Part shown: piece after piece, positions 8,943 through 17,600 of the stretch
Position numbering within the stretch: the first letter of the stretch is position 1
Layout of the letters: each line of letters opens with the position of its first letter
Made by a program: the position numbers and the translations under genes
Notes under the pieces: model-generated
The model's database searches: none
What the model was told of the DNA's origin: nothing
What the model saw: the letters and a program-made list of their open reading frames with translations, nothing else
Assembly (NCBI GenBank): GCA_034440455.1
Contig: JAWXCB010000019.1
Location: forward strand, 1 to 64,000
DNA: 64,000 nt
Direction: 5' to 3'
Origin: JAWXCB01 sp034440455
GTDB taxonomy: Bacteria; Bacteroidota; Bacteroidia; Chitinophagales; CAIOSU01

Positions 8943-11141
8943 ATGAAACTGCAATCTTTGATATTACTTCTGCTTTGCTCAATCACTACCGGCATTGCGC
9001 AGGAGAAATATACCTTCACGACCACTATCAATCCTGATAACATCACGATAGCGCGCGATTCGTTTGGCGTGCCGCACATCTTTGCAAAAACCGATGCGGA
9101 AGTTGCTTATGGATTAGCGTGGGCAAATGCTGAAGACGGCTTTGAAACAATGCAGGAACTGATGTTGAGCGGCAAAGGCATGATGGGGCGCGAAACAGGT
9201 AAAGAAGGCGCAGCGGTTGATTTTTTTGTGCATTCCATTGGAGCGAAAGAAATTGTGCAGGAGCGTTTTGATAAAGACCTTACGCCTGAATTCATTCGCT
9301 ATCTGGAAGGTTATTGCCAGGGCGTGAATGCGTTTGCGAAAAAATATCCGGAACGTGTGCGCGTGAAGAAAGCATTTCCCATTACCCCTTATGATGTGCT
9401 GCAGTCCTATGTGCTTTCATTTTCCGCGCTTACCAATGTGGCGGGAAAAGTGGGAGATGTGGTAAATGGAAACTATGATGCTGGCTGGCAAAAAATGTTT
9501 GACTCAGAGAGCGCGGAGAAAGATGTTCCGGTTGTGAAAGAAAAACGAAAAGGGAAAAACGATTCTGAAGATACGCTGCTCTTTTCGCCTTACAAAGGTG
9601 AGATGCCTGTTCCCGGTAGCAATGCGTTTGCGATGAACAAGAATATGACTGCCGATGGCAGCACCTATCTCTGCATCAATCCGCACATGATGGTGGAAGG
9701 TCCGCTGTCGTTTTATGAAGCGCACATCCAAAGCGAGGAAGGATTAAATATCACCGGCACGATTTTTCAAGGCGGCACTTCCATTTTTATGGGAAACAAT
9801 GAAGACATCGGCTGGACGCACACCTACAATCATTTCGATGGAGTGGATGTGTATGCGCTGAAGATGCACCCAAAGAAAAATCTGCGCTATGAATTAGATG
9901 GAAAGTATTATGAATTGGAAAAACGTCCTGTTTGGCTGAACGTGAAACTGGGGAAAATCACGATACCGGTGAAGAAGATGACGTATTGGAGCGAGCATCA
10001 CGGGGCAGTTCTAAAATCAAAAGGGGGGAAGTTTTTTGCAGTGCGTGGCATGGCATTTATGACCATCAAAGCAGCGCAGCAATTTTATTATATGGACAAA
10101 GCCCGCAACTTTCAGGAGTTTAAAGATGCTCTTTACATGCAGGGCTTGGGGATGTTCAACATCGTGTATGCTGACAAAGAAGGCAACATCTATTATCTGA
10201 GTAATGGGTTGATTCCCGACCGCAAAGCCGAGTATGACTGGAGCGGGCTGATTCCCGGCAACGAATCAAAATACATTTGGGAAAAAGCCATTGCAGTGGA
10301 TAGCCTTCCCAATAATTTCAATCCTGAATGCGGCTATCTCTTTAACACAAACAACACCCCTTTCAATGCAACTTGTTCAACAGAAAATGATAATCGCTTT
10401 CGCCTTCCTGCTTATGTTGACGGCAGACCGGGAGATAATAACCGCTCCACGCGCTTCATGGAATTGGTGAACGAGAAAGCTGTTTTTACATTTGAAGATT
10501 TTATGCAATTGAAATTTGATCACAGGTGGCCAAAAGACAACAAGTTTCTCAAATCTATCAATGGCATGTTTGAATTAAATCCAGAAGAATATCCGCAGAT
10601 AGCCGATGTGATTTCCATTCTCAAAGCCTGGGACAAATCAGGCGACACCAGCAGCATTGGCGCTACCGTTATTGCTATGGCGATGGAACCTCTTTTTAAA
10701 GGGAAAGATGACGAGCCGTTCATCACCGGACTTGAAAAAACAAAAGAAGATTTTGTACACGCGCTTGAACATGCAAAGGCGCATTTGATGACACATTTCG
10801 GCACCGTGAATGTTCCGCTTGGAAAAGTGCAGCGGTTTGTGCGCGGTGAAAAAAGCTATCCCATTCCTGGCTTTCCTGATATGCTGATGGCGAATTATCC
10901 GCGCAAGCCTTATAAAAACGGTACGTACAAATTAGATTATGGCGACACCTACATTCAGTTTGTAAAGTTTACGGAGAACGGGGCGGAACGAATCGAGTCG
11001 CTGCTGCCATTTAATTCATTGCCCACTGCGGATAATTACATAGACCAAACGCTGATGTACCAGCAGATGAAAACAAAAACGGTCAGCTTAAAAAAAGAAG
11101 AAATCTTAAAGCAGGCTTTGATAAGCTATCAGCCAAAATAA
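8943..11141 (+). CDS. Penicillin acylase family Ntn hydrolase
   Basis: The 732-residue protein has a signal peptide (about 1-20) and the layout of the penicillin/acyl-homoserine-lactone acylase family: an alpha chain, a spacer, then a beta chain beginning at the nucleophilic serine. The predicted serine is Ser226 in the motif VPGSNAFAMN. The family is known to be made as a precursor that cuts itself before this serine. The downstream stretch GGTSIFMGNNEDIGWTHTYN matches the usual segment that shapes the oxyanion region. It probably acts in the periplasm on amide bonds of acylated compounds; whether the substrate is a beta-lactam, an N-acyl-homoserine lactone or a peptide cannot be read from sequence. 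It lies 110 bases after the T9SS gene and its end overlaps the convergent NTP-pyrophosphohydrolase gene by 13 bases. Confidence 0.88.
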   Translation: MKLQSLILLLLCSITTGIAQEKYTFTTTINPDNITIARDSFGVPHIFAKTDAEVAYGLAWANAEDGFETMQELMLSGKGMMGRETGKEGAAVDFFVHSIGAKEIVQERFDKDLTPEFIRYLEGYCQGVNAFAKKYPERVRVKKAFPITPYDVLQSYVLSFSALTNVAGKVGDVVNGNYDAGWQKMFDSESAEKDVPVVKEKRKGKNDSEDTLLFSPYKGEMPVPGSNAFAMNKNMTADGSTYLCINPHMMVEGPLSFYEAHIQSEEGLNITGTIFQGGTSIFMGNNEDIGWTHTYNHFDGVDVYALKMHPKKNLRYELDGKYYELEKRPVWLNVKLGKITIPVKKMTYWSEHHGAVLKSKGGKFFAVRGMAFMTIKAAQQFYYMDKARNFQEFKDALYMQGLGMFNIVYADKEGNIYYLSNGLIPDRKAEYDWSGLIPGNESKYIWEKAIAVDSLPNNFNPECGYLFNTNNTPFNATCSTENDNRFRLPAYVDGRPGDNNRSTRFMELVNEKAVFTFEDFMQLKFDHRWPKDNKFLKSINGMFELNPEEYPQIADVISILKAWDKSGDTSSIGATVIAMAMEPLFKGKDDEPFITGLEKTKEDFVHALEHAKAHLMTHFGTVNVPLGKVQRFVRGEKSYPIPGFPDMLMANYPRKPYKNGTYKLDYGDTYIQFVKFTENGAERIESLLPFNSLPTADNYIDQTLMYQQMKTKTVSLKKEEILKQALISYQPK

Positions 11142-11638
11142 AGGGCAGTTTCATGCACTTCTGCGCCCGTGCCTGATAATATTTTTTCCAAATTAGCAGG
11201 CGAGTAATTAATGGACTTCATTGTCTTATTATCTGATGAGCGATACACGAGGTATTTACCATTTTCTTCACGGTAATAACATTCCGTATTGTGCATTACT
11301 TCAAAGTGCTTCACAGTAGCTTCAGCTTCCTGCTTTGATTTGCAGGCTTTGCTCATATTGGAGCGCTGCACTTCTTCAAATAATTCTTTGAATTTTCCAC
11401 CCAAGCCAAACTCAAGCACCGCGCCTGAGAGTACGTATTGCAAATCACAAAGAGCATCTGCAACAGCAACAATGTTTCCCTGACTCACAGCTTCTTCCAG
11501 TTCTTTTAATTCTTCTTCTAAAAGAGAAAGACGCAAGCGGCATCTTTCTTCCGTAGGAATCAACGGCTTTTGCAATACGGGATGACGAAACGTGCGATGA
11601 AATTCCGCAACATTATTGAGTGGAGTGGCTTCCTGCAT
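11129..11638 (-). CDS. MazG-like nucleoside triphosphate pyrophosphohydrolase
   Basis: The protein has 169 residues. An all-alpha NTP-pyrophosphohydrolase core is visible: the metal-binding pattern E-E-E-L-K-E-L-E-E near residues 41-49 is followed by D-A-L-C-D-L-Q-Y near 61-68, the ExxE(n)ExxD arrangement of the family. The second half (about 95-169) has a helix and a short sheet seen in related phage and bacterial proteins of about this size. The family hydrolyses non-canonical or excess NTPs to NMP and pyrophosphate in the cytoplasm; the exact nucleotide is unknown. The stop codon lies 13 bases inside the end of the convergent acylase gene. Confidence 0.8.
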   Translation of the reverse strand: MQEATPLNNVAEFHRTFRHPVLQKPLIPTEERCRLRLSLLEEELKELEEAVSQGNIVAVADALCDLQYVLSGAVLEFGLGGKFKELFEEVQRSNMSKACKSKQEAEATVKHFEVMHNTECYYREENGKYLVYRSSDNKTMKSINYSPANLEKILSGTGAEVHETALYFG

Positions 11639-11738
11639 AAAAAATATTTGTGAAAAATTAAACCCGCAACAAGAGTCGCGTCAAGCGGAATTAATAACAA
11701 GGTGTTCGGAAGGTGTCCTGAAAAAATACAGCTGATTT

Positions 11739-12353
11739 CTAATCCTCGCAATCCGACTTCATTGGGAGAATGTCGAGTGTGTCTTTCAACTGCTGCTCCA
11801 TTTCCACTTGCCCTGACTTCAGCATATCCGAAGTAATAAAAGTATTTAGCTTATAGAAGTTGAGCTTTACATGATAAATGCCGAGTACCACGCCCGATTG
11901 CGTAACTCCGAAAATTTTAAAAACCCCCGGGCGAAATTCTTCAAGTCGTTGAAAATTGAAATTCATATTATCATCCAGAAATGCCTGCATGATATCATTA
12001 GGCATCGTCAGTTTAAGATTTCTGCGTTCATTATAGCGGTTGAAAAAATGCGCGGTGAAATAAAGCAGCGTGTTTCCGCTCATCGGCTCAATGGCGGTCA
12101 GCCCTTTTTTGCCATAGTAATAAGTGAGAAATGTTACGGTAGATTTTTTCTTTGAGAGCTCAACTTTGTAAATCCACTTGTTTTTATACTTCGATTGATA
12201 GTCGAAAAAGCGAGTAACGGTTTTTTCACGCAGCGAGTCCGCATACATGCGCGACAACTTATGTGTCACGTATCCGCTCTTGCGATGCAGGATTGGAAAA
12301 TCTTTTTCGATTTCCTTGCGAATGTCGGTCAATGTCATTGCTGGCACTAACAT
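11739..12353 (-). CDS. Hypothetical protein of 204 residues
   Basis: I do not recognise this protein. It has no signal peptide or membrane segment. The first half is basic (LSKKKSTVTFLTYYYGKKGL) and the second half is mixed alpha/beta, with aromatic-rich strands such as HVKLNFYKLNTFITSDML. The start at 12353 is an ATG; a second in-frame ATG at 12338 (MTLTDIRKEI) is equally possible. It stands alone on the minus strand, 100 bases upstream of the MazG-like gene, and may be co-transcribed with it. The codon pattern looks like that of its neighbours. Confidence 0.7.
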   Translation of the reverse strand: MLVPAMTLTDIRKEIEKDFPILHRKSGYVTHKLSRMYADSLREKTVTRFFDYQSKYKNKWIYKVELSKKKSTVTFLTYYYGKKGLTAIEPMSGNTLLYFTAHFFNRYNERRNLKLTMPNDIMQAFLDDNMNFNFQRLEEFRPGVFKIFGVTQSGVVLGIYHVKLNFYKLNTFITSDMLKSGQVEMEQQLKDTLDILPMKSDCED

Positions 12354-12614
12354 GCAGATTCAGTGTTTCTTTCCTTATACGTATCAACGAAAAAAGGTTT
12401 TCAGCAATATTTGCGTCCCGATTTATTTTCTCGGAATTTCAATGGAATGCTTTGATTTTCAACCTCTTTTCCTATCTTGGACAAACCAATTTGGCTATTA
12501 AAGAAGATTTTTTACCGAGCGATGTGGTTTAAACGATTTCAGGGCGAGGCGGGAGACGGTATCATTGTAACACTTTTATTTAACGCTCGTAAAGAAGTTT
12601 AGAAAAAAAGAGTA

Positions 12615-13838
12615 ATGAGGCTGGGATTCCGGTTCCTATTTTTCCTTGGTTTTTTTGTGTTTCTCTCAATGACCTGCCACATCAGCGGTGAGTTGATGGG
12701 CAGTGCTATTGTGAAGCCTTCCTTTGTAGTGAAGCAGGAGAAGGATTACATTGGCGAACTGATTGAATGCAGCAAAGAAGAACGCCTTCAAAGTCTGCTC
12801 AATCGTTACGAAAAATATTATCGCTTCAATGGCAGTGTGCTCGTTTCATGGAAAGGTCAAGTGCTGTGCGACAGAGCGATGGGCTTCTCCGATTTTACTG
12901 AAAAGCAGCCGCTCACCACTCAATCTCATTTTCAATTAGCATCTGTAAGCAAACAGTTTACTGCTGCCGCAATTATGCTGCTTCATCAGCAAGGCAAACT
13001 GGAGTTTGATGATGAAGTGAAAAAGTACATACCGCAATGGCCTTATCCCGGAATGACGATTCGTCATTTGCTCTCGCACACTTCAGGTATTTCAAACTAT
13101 ATGTGGCTGATAGAGCATAAATGGAAAAAAGAACATTCTCCCTATAATCACGAAGTGGTAGCCATGCTTATTGAACATAAAATGCCGCTCAATTTTGTTC
13201 CCGGCAGGTATCATTCGTATTCAAACACCGGATATGTGGTGCTGGCTTATTTAGTTGAAAAAATTTCAGGCAATTATTTCGCTGACTTTTTGGATGAAAA
13301 TATTTTCCAGCCGCTGGGCATGAAAAATACATTTGCTTATAGCCAAACGATTAATCGAAAAAATCAGGATAAAGTGTCCGGCTTTCAGCCCACGCGCAGG
13401 GGGTATCGCAGGATTGATGAAACCATCCATGATGGCTGCATGGGCGACAAGGGAATTTATTCAACCGCCAATGACCTGTACAAGTGGGATCAGGCGCTCT
13501 ATTCAGGAAAACTCATTTCACAGGAAGTGCTTGAGGAGGCTTTCACCATGACCACGTTGCGCAACAAACGCAAAGTGCCTTATGGTTTCGGCTTTCGTAT
13601 TATCGAAAAAGATGACAGCAAAACTGTTTATCATCACGGCTTATGGAATGGCTTCCGCACCTCGCTTATCCGTTATGTTACCGACTCCTGCACAATCATT
13701 GTGCTGAATAACACCGGCTCAGATGCCAAGCACATGCTTGTAAAAGACATTGAAAAAATTCTGCTTGGCGAAGAAAACATCCCCGCAGAAGAACTCTCTA
13801 AATCTGCATTGGTATCTGGTACAATAGAAGATGAGTGA
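12615..13838 (+). CDS. Class C beta-lactamase-like serine hydrolase, membrane or exported
   Basis: The 407-residue protein starts with a hydrophobic segment (about 5-20) acting as signal peptide or anchor; a cysteine at residue 21 could be a poor lipobox. The serine hydrolase fold is shown by SVSK at 110-113 (SxxK nucleophile and general base), YSN at 202-204 (YxN) and HHG at 340-342 (the KTG-equivalent box). HLLSHTSGI near 151-159 is typical of the group. Members include DD-peptidases, esterases and beta-lactamases; the HxG form is common in the non-lactamase esterase/peptidase branch, so a cell-wall or ester substrate is more likely than antibiotics. The gene is flanked by unrelated minus-strand genes. 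Confidence 0.85.
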   Translation: MRLGFRFLFFLGFFVFLSMTCHISGELMGSAIVKPSFVVKQEKDYIGELIECSKEERLQSLLNRYEKYYRFNGSVLVSWKGQVLCDRAMGFSDFTEKQPLTTQSHFQLASVSKQFTAAAIMLLHQQGKLEFDDEVKKYIPQWPYPGMTIRHLLSHTSGISNYMWLIEHKWKKEHSPYNHEVVAMLIEHKMPLNFVPGRYHSYSNTGYVVLAYLVEKISGNYFADFLDENIFQPLGMKNTFAYSQTINRKNQDKVSGFQPTRRGYRRIDETIHDGCMGDKGIYSTANDLYKWDQALYSGKLISQEVLEEAFTMTTLRNKRKVPYGFGFRIIEKDDSKTVYHHGLWNGFRTSLIRYVTDSCTIIVLNNTGSDAKHMLVKDIEKILLGEENIPAEELSKSALVSGTIEDE

Positions 13839-13884
13839 AATCCTTTTCAGAAAAAAAGGGTAGAAGTTAAATCAAAACATCAGG

Positions 13885-13920
13885 CAAAAAAAATCCGTCC
13901 GGCTATGCGCGGGACGGATT
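13885..13920 (-). terminator. Rho-independent terminator of the cold-shock gene
   Basis: Nine-base arms AATCCGTCC (13892-13900) and GGACGGATT (13912-13920) pair perfectly around an 11-base loop. On the minus strand they are followed by a T run (A run at 13886-13893). It ends 22 bases after the cold-shock gene stop. Confidence 0.85.
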
Positions 13921-13942
13921 CTATAAAAGGAGCAGAGGATTA

Positions 13943-14134
13943 TTATGCAAGCTTTACATTCACCGCATTCAGTCCACGCTTTCCTTCTTCCACATCAAAC
14001 ATCACTTCGTCACCTTCGCGAACCTGATCTTTCAAACCCGATGAATGTACGAATACATCCTTCCCGGTTTCTGAGTCTAAAATAAATCCGAATCCTTTTG
14101 ATTCATTGAAAAACTTCACTTTACCTTTTTTCAT
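13943..14134 (-). CDS. Cold-shock domain protein (CspA family)
   Basis: This is a complete 63-residue cold-shock domain, shorter than E. coli CspA by a few residues but usual for Bacteroidota. RNP1 is KGFGFI (13-18) and RNP2 is DVFVH (26-30), the aromatic surface that binds single-stranded RNA and DNA. It is likely an RNA chaperone in the cytoplasm. A strong terminator follows directly. Upstream, TACCTTTA on the minus strand (14162-14169) is a one-mismatch -7 element. Nothing shows whether it is cold-induced or constitutive. Confidence 0.95.
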   Translation of the reverse strand: MKKGKVKFFNESKGFGFILDSETGKDVFVHSSGLKDQVREGDEVMFDVEEGKRGLNAVNVKLA

Positions 14135-14238
14135 TTCTACTTTTTAAAAATTAATAATGATTAAAGGTAGGAAGAATATTCGCATAATTCAGGATTATTT
14201 CAGAATTTATTCTGATTCTGAACGAAAAACAGTGTTAT

Positions 14239-14385
14239 TTACTTCGCAGAATTCTTCTTGGCTTCTATACGCGCCAGTTCTTTTTCCTTATCTTTTTCCA
14301 GCTTGCGCAGCCGTTTTCTCTCGTCCATATTCTGTTTCACAATTTCTCTTGCGAGCCTGTTGTAATTATTTGTAACGATAGCCAT
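14239..14385 (-). CDS. Small basic coiled-coil protein, 48 residues
   Basis: The frame reads MAIVTNNYNRLAREIVKQNM followed by a run of charged heptads (DERKRLRKLEKDKEKELARI) and ends in a lysine-rich tail. It is almost wholly helical, strongly charged and without membrane segments. A longer in-frame reading from 14469 would add a cysteine-rich stretch that looks non-coding, so the ATG at 14385 is preferred; AAACAAAAG just before it could serve as a weak ribosome site. The function is unknown. A nucleic-acid or ribosome association would fit the charge but is not shown. Confidence 0.6.
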   Translation of the reverse strand: MAIVTNNYNRLAREIVKQNMDERKRLRKLEKDKEKELARIEAKKNSAK

Positions 14386-14647
14386 CTTTTGTTTAGTTTT
14401 TATGGTTGATGAATTGATATAAACGGGAAATAGAAACTCAAAGCAGACACACGCCTTAACAGAGGGCAATTGTAGGAAAAAGAAAAATAATTTTTGCAGT
14501 TGGAGGGAAAGAATCGAAACTTAACTCTACCCTGATTGAACCCTGTATGTAGTTGAGATTGGATAGCGCAAAGGTACGGTTATTACGCGAGGCATCGCCC
14601 CCCCGTGCCACACAAACTAATTTCCTAAATTTCATTTCCCTTTAAAC

Positions 14648-17600
14648 ATGCTTCGCCAACTTTTTCACCCTGCTGTTTCCATTTGGTTTGAAAAAACTTT
14701 TCAAACACCAACTGAAGTGCAGCTCCGCGCATGGACTGAAATCAGCAAGCAGCGCAACACGCTCATTGCCGCACCCACCGGTTCGGGAAAAACGCTTGCC
14801 GCATTTCTTGCCGCCATTGATGATTTGGTCAAAAAAAGCATTGCGGGAACGCTTGAAAACACAACACAGGTCGTTTATATTTCTCCGCTCAAAGCGTTGA
14901 GCAATGATATTCAGCGCAACCTGCAATTTCCGCTGAAAGGAATCACGGAAGAATTAAAGGCGGAAGGATTTGCTGAACCCAATATCTCCGTGATGGTGCG
15001 CACGGGTGATACGCCAACCGCAGAGCGTACCGCGATGATTAAACATCCACCGCACATTCTCGTCACCACGCCCGAATCAATTTATTTATTGCTCACCAGC
15101 GTGAACGGGCGCAAAATGCTTTCATCCGTCCACACGCTTATCGTGGATGAAATTCACGCATTGGTGGATGATAAGCGCGGCTCGCATCTTTCACTTTCCG
15201 TTGAACGATTAGAAGCTTTAGCCGGAAGGAAACTTATGCGCATTGGTCTTTCTGCCACCCAGAAACCGATTGAGCAGATTGCCGATTTCCTGACAGGAAT
15301 AAGCGATACCTCTCAGACTCCCTCTCCCTTGGGAGAGGGGCGGGGTGAGGTTATCTCCGAGCGTTTGGCTTTCCTCCGCCTGAGGCAGAGAACACAAGGG
15401 GGTAGTTTAGAAAAAAGTGAATCACTTGAATCAAGCATACCCCTCTGTGTCTCCCCTAAAAGGGGAGAAGCCCTCGCGCCCCATTGCTCCATCGTCAACA
15501 CCGGTCACTCGCGTAAACTTGACCTCGCGCTTGAAATGCCTCGCTCACCGCTCTCAGCGATAATGTCGAATGAAGTGTGGCTGGAGCTGTATGATAAAAT
15601 CGAGTCGCTTATCAAGGAACACAAAACCACTCTCATCTTCGTGAATACGCGCAGGCTTGCAGAGCGGATGGCGCATAACCTCACCGAACGTCTTGGCGAA
15701 GAAGTGATTACAGCGCATCATGGCAGCATGTCAAAAGACCATCGCTTTGATGCAGAACAACGCCTGAAATCAGGCTCGCTGCGTTGCCTTGTTGCAACTG
15801 CTTCGCTTGAGCTTGGTATTGACATCGGCTCGGTTGATTTGGTGTGTCAAATCGGCTCGCCCCGCGCCATCTCTACCTTTTTGCAACGTGTCGGGCGCTC
15901 AGGTCACAGCGTGAAAGGAACTCCGAAAGGAAGATTATTTCCTTTAAGCATTGATGATTTGCTGGAATGCACAGCATTACTTGATTCCGTGAAGCGAGGA
16001 GAGTTGGATAAAATCATTATGCCCGAAAAACCGCTCGACATTCTTGCGCAGCAAATTGTGGCAGAAGTTTCTTGTAAAGATTATACAACAGACGAGTTGT
16101 TCAAAATGGTTACGCGCGCTTATCCCTATCGCGATTTGTCGCGCAAGGAATTTGATGAAGTGGTGAAAATGCTGTCGGAAGGATTTACCACGCGCAACGG
16201 ACGCAGGTCCGCTTACCTGCATTATGATATGGTGAATGAGCGCGTGATTGGAAGAAAAGGCGCACGCCTCACGGCATTGCTTTCAGGCGGTGCCATTCCC
16301 GACAACTTTGATTATGATGTAGTGCTTGAACCTGAAAATATTCCCATCGGCACGCTCAATGAAGATTTCGCCATTGAAAGTATGGAAGGCGATATTTTTC
16401 AATTGGGAAATAGTTCGTGGCGTATCGTGAAAATTGAAACCGGCAAAGTGCGTGTAGAAGATGCGCAGGGGCAAGCGCCTACAATTCCTTTTTGGCTGGG
16501 CGAAGCGCCCGGGCGAACAGCAGAACTCTCGGAATCTGTTTCAAGATTGAAACATGAAATTTCCTTGCGGCTTGGTGATTTAAGTGATTTGAAACCACTT
16601 GAAGAAACTACTGATGAGAAAGCAGATACAAATGAGTTCTGGAAAAAAGACGCGCTTGCTTATCTCATTAATGAATTACAATTACCCGAAGCAGCAGCCG
16701 ACCAATTAACTACCTATCTCGCAACAGGCAAAGCGGCATTAACCGAAATGCCCACGCAAGACACGCTCATCCTTGAGCGCTTCTTTGATGAAGCGGGCGA
16801 TATGCACTTAGTGATTCATTCAACATACGGAAGCAGATTGAATCGCGCATGGGGACTTGCATTACGCAAGAAATTTTGCAGGAAATTCAACTTTGAATTG
16901 CAGGCAGCCGCAACGGAAAACGCGATTATTCTTTCATTGGGCGCGACACACAGTTTTCCTTTGGAAGAAGTGTTTGATTATCTCTCAGCGAAAACTGTAC
17001 GCAACACTTTAACGCAGGCATTGCTTGATGCGCCTATGTTTGGCGTGCGCTGGCGGTGGAATGCTTCACGTGCGCTTGCAATTCCGAGAAGGCGCGGTGG
17101 GAAAAAAGTACCCCCGCAAATCCAGCGCTCGCTCTCAGAAGATTTGGTTGCGCTCGTGTTTCCTGATCAGCTTGCCTGTTTGGAAAATATCACAGGCGAG
17201 CGTGAAATACCTGACCATCCGCTTGTGAATCAAACGGTGCATGATTGTCTGTATGAAGCGATGGATATAGAAGAGTTGGAAAAGCTGCTCACGAAAATCA
17301 AAGCGGGCGACATTAAACTGCTCGCAAAAGATTTACGCGAGCCTTCCGCATTTGCAGCGGATATTTTAAATGCGCGTCCCTTCGCTTTTCTTGATGATGC
17401 ACCCCTCGAAGAGCGCAGAACGAATGCCGTGCAAAACCGCAGATGGATGGACCCCGCAGCGGCAAAAGATTTAGGCAAGCTCGACATTGAAGCAATCCGC
17501 ACTGTGCAGGCAGAAGCATGGCCACAAGCAGCAACGCATGATGAATTGCATGATGCGCTCGTGCTCTTCGGATTTATCACTGAAGAAGAAGGCAAAAAAG

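Noticed and set aside
14569..14576. TACCTTTG (minus strand) as promoter of the small basic protein at 14239-14385
   Set aside because: It is a perfect -7 match but lies 183 bases from the start, much farther than the other nine, so the link is too weak to annotate.
15302..15484. Insertion in the helicase as an intein
   Set aside because: It is only about 60 residues and lacks the intein N-terminal Cys/Ser, the blocks and the terminal His-Asn. The DNA instead matches intergenic repeats.
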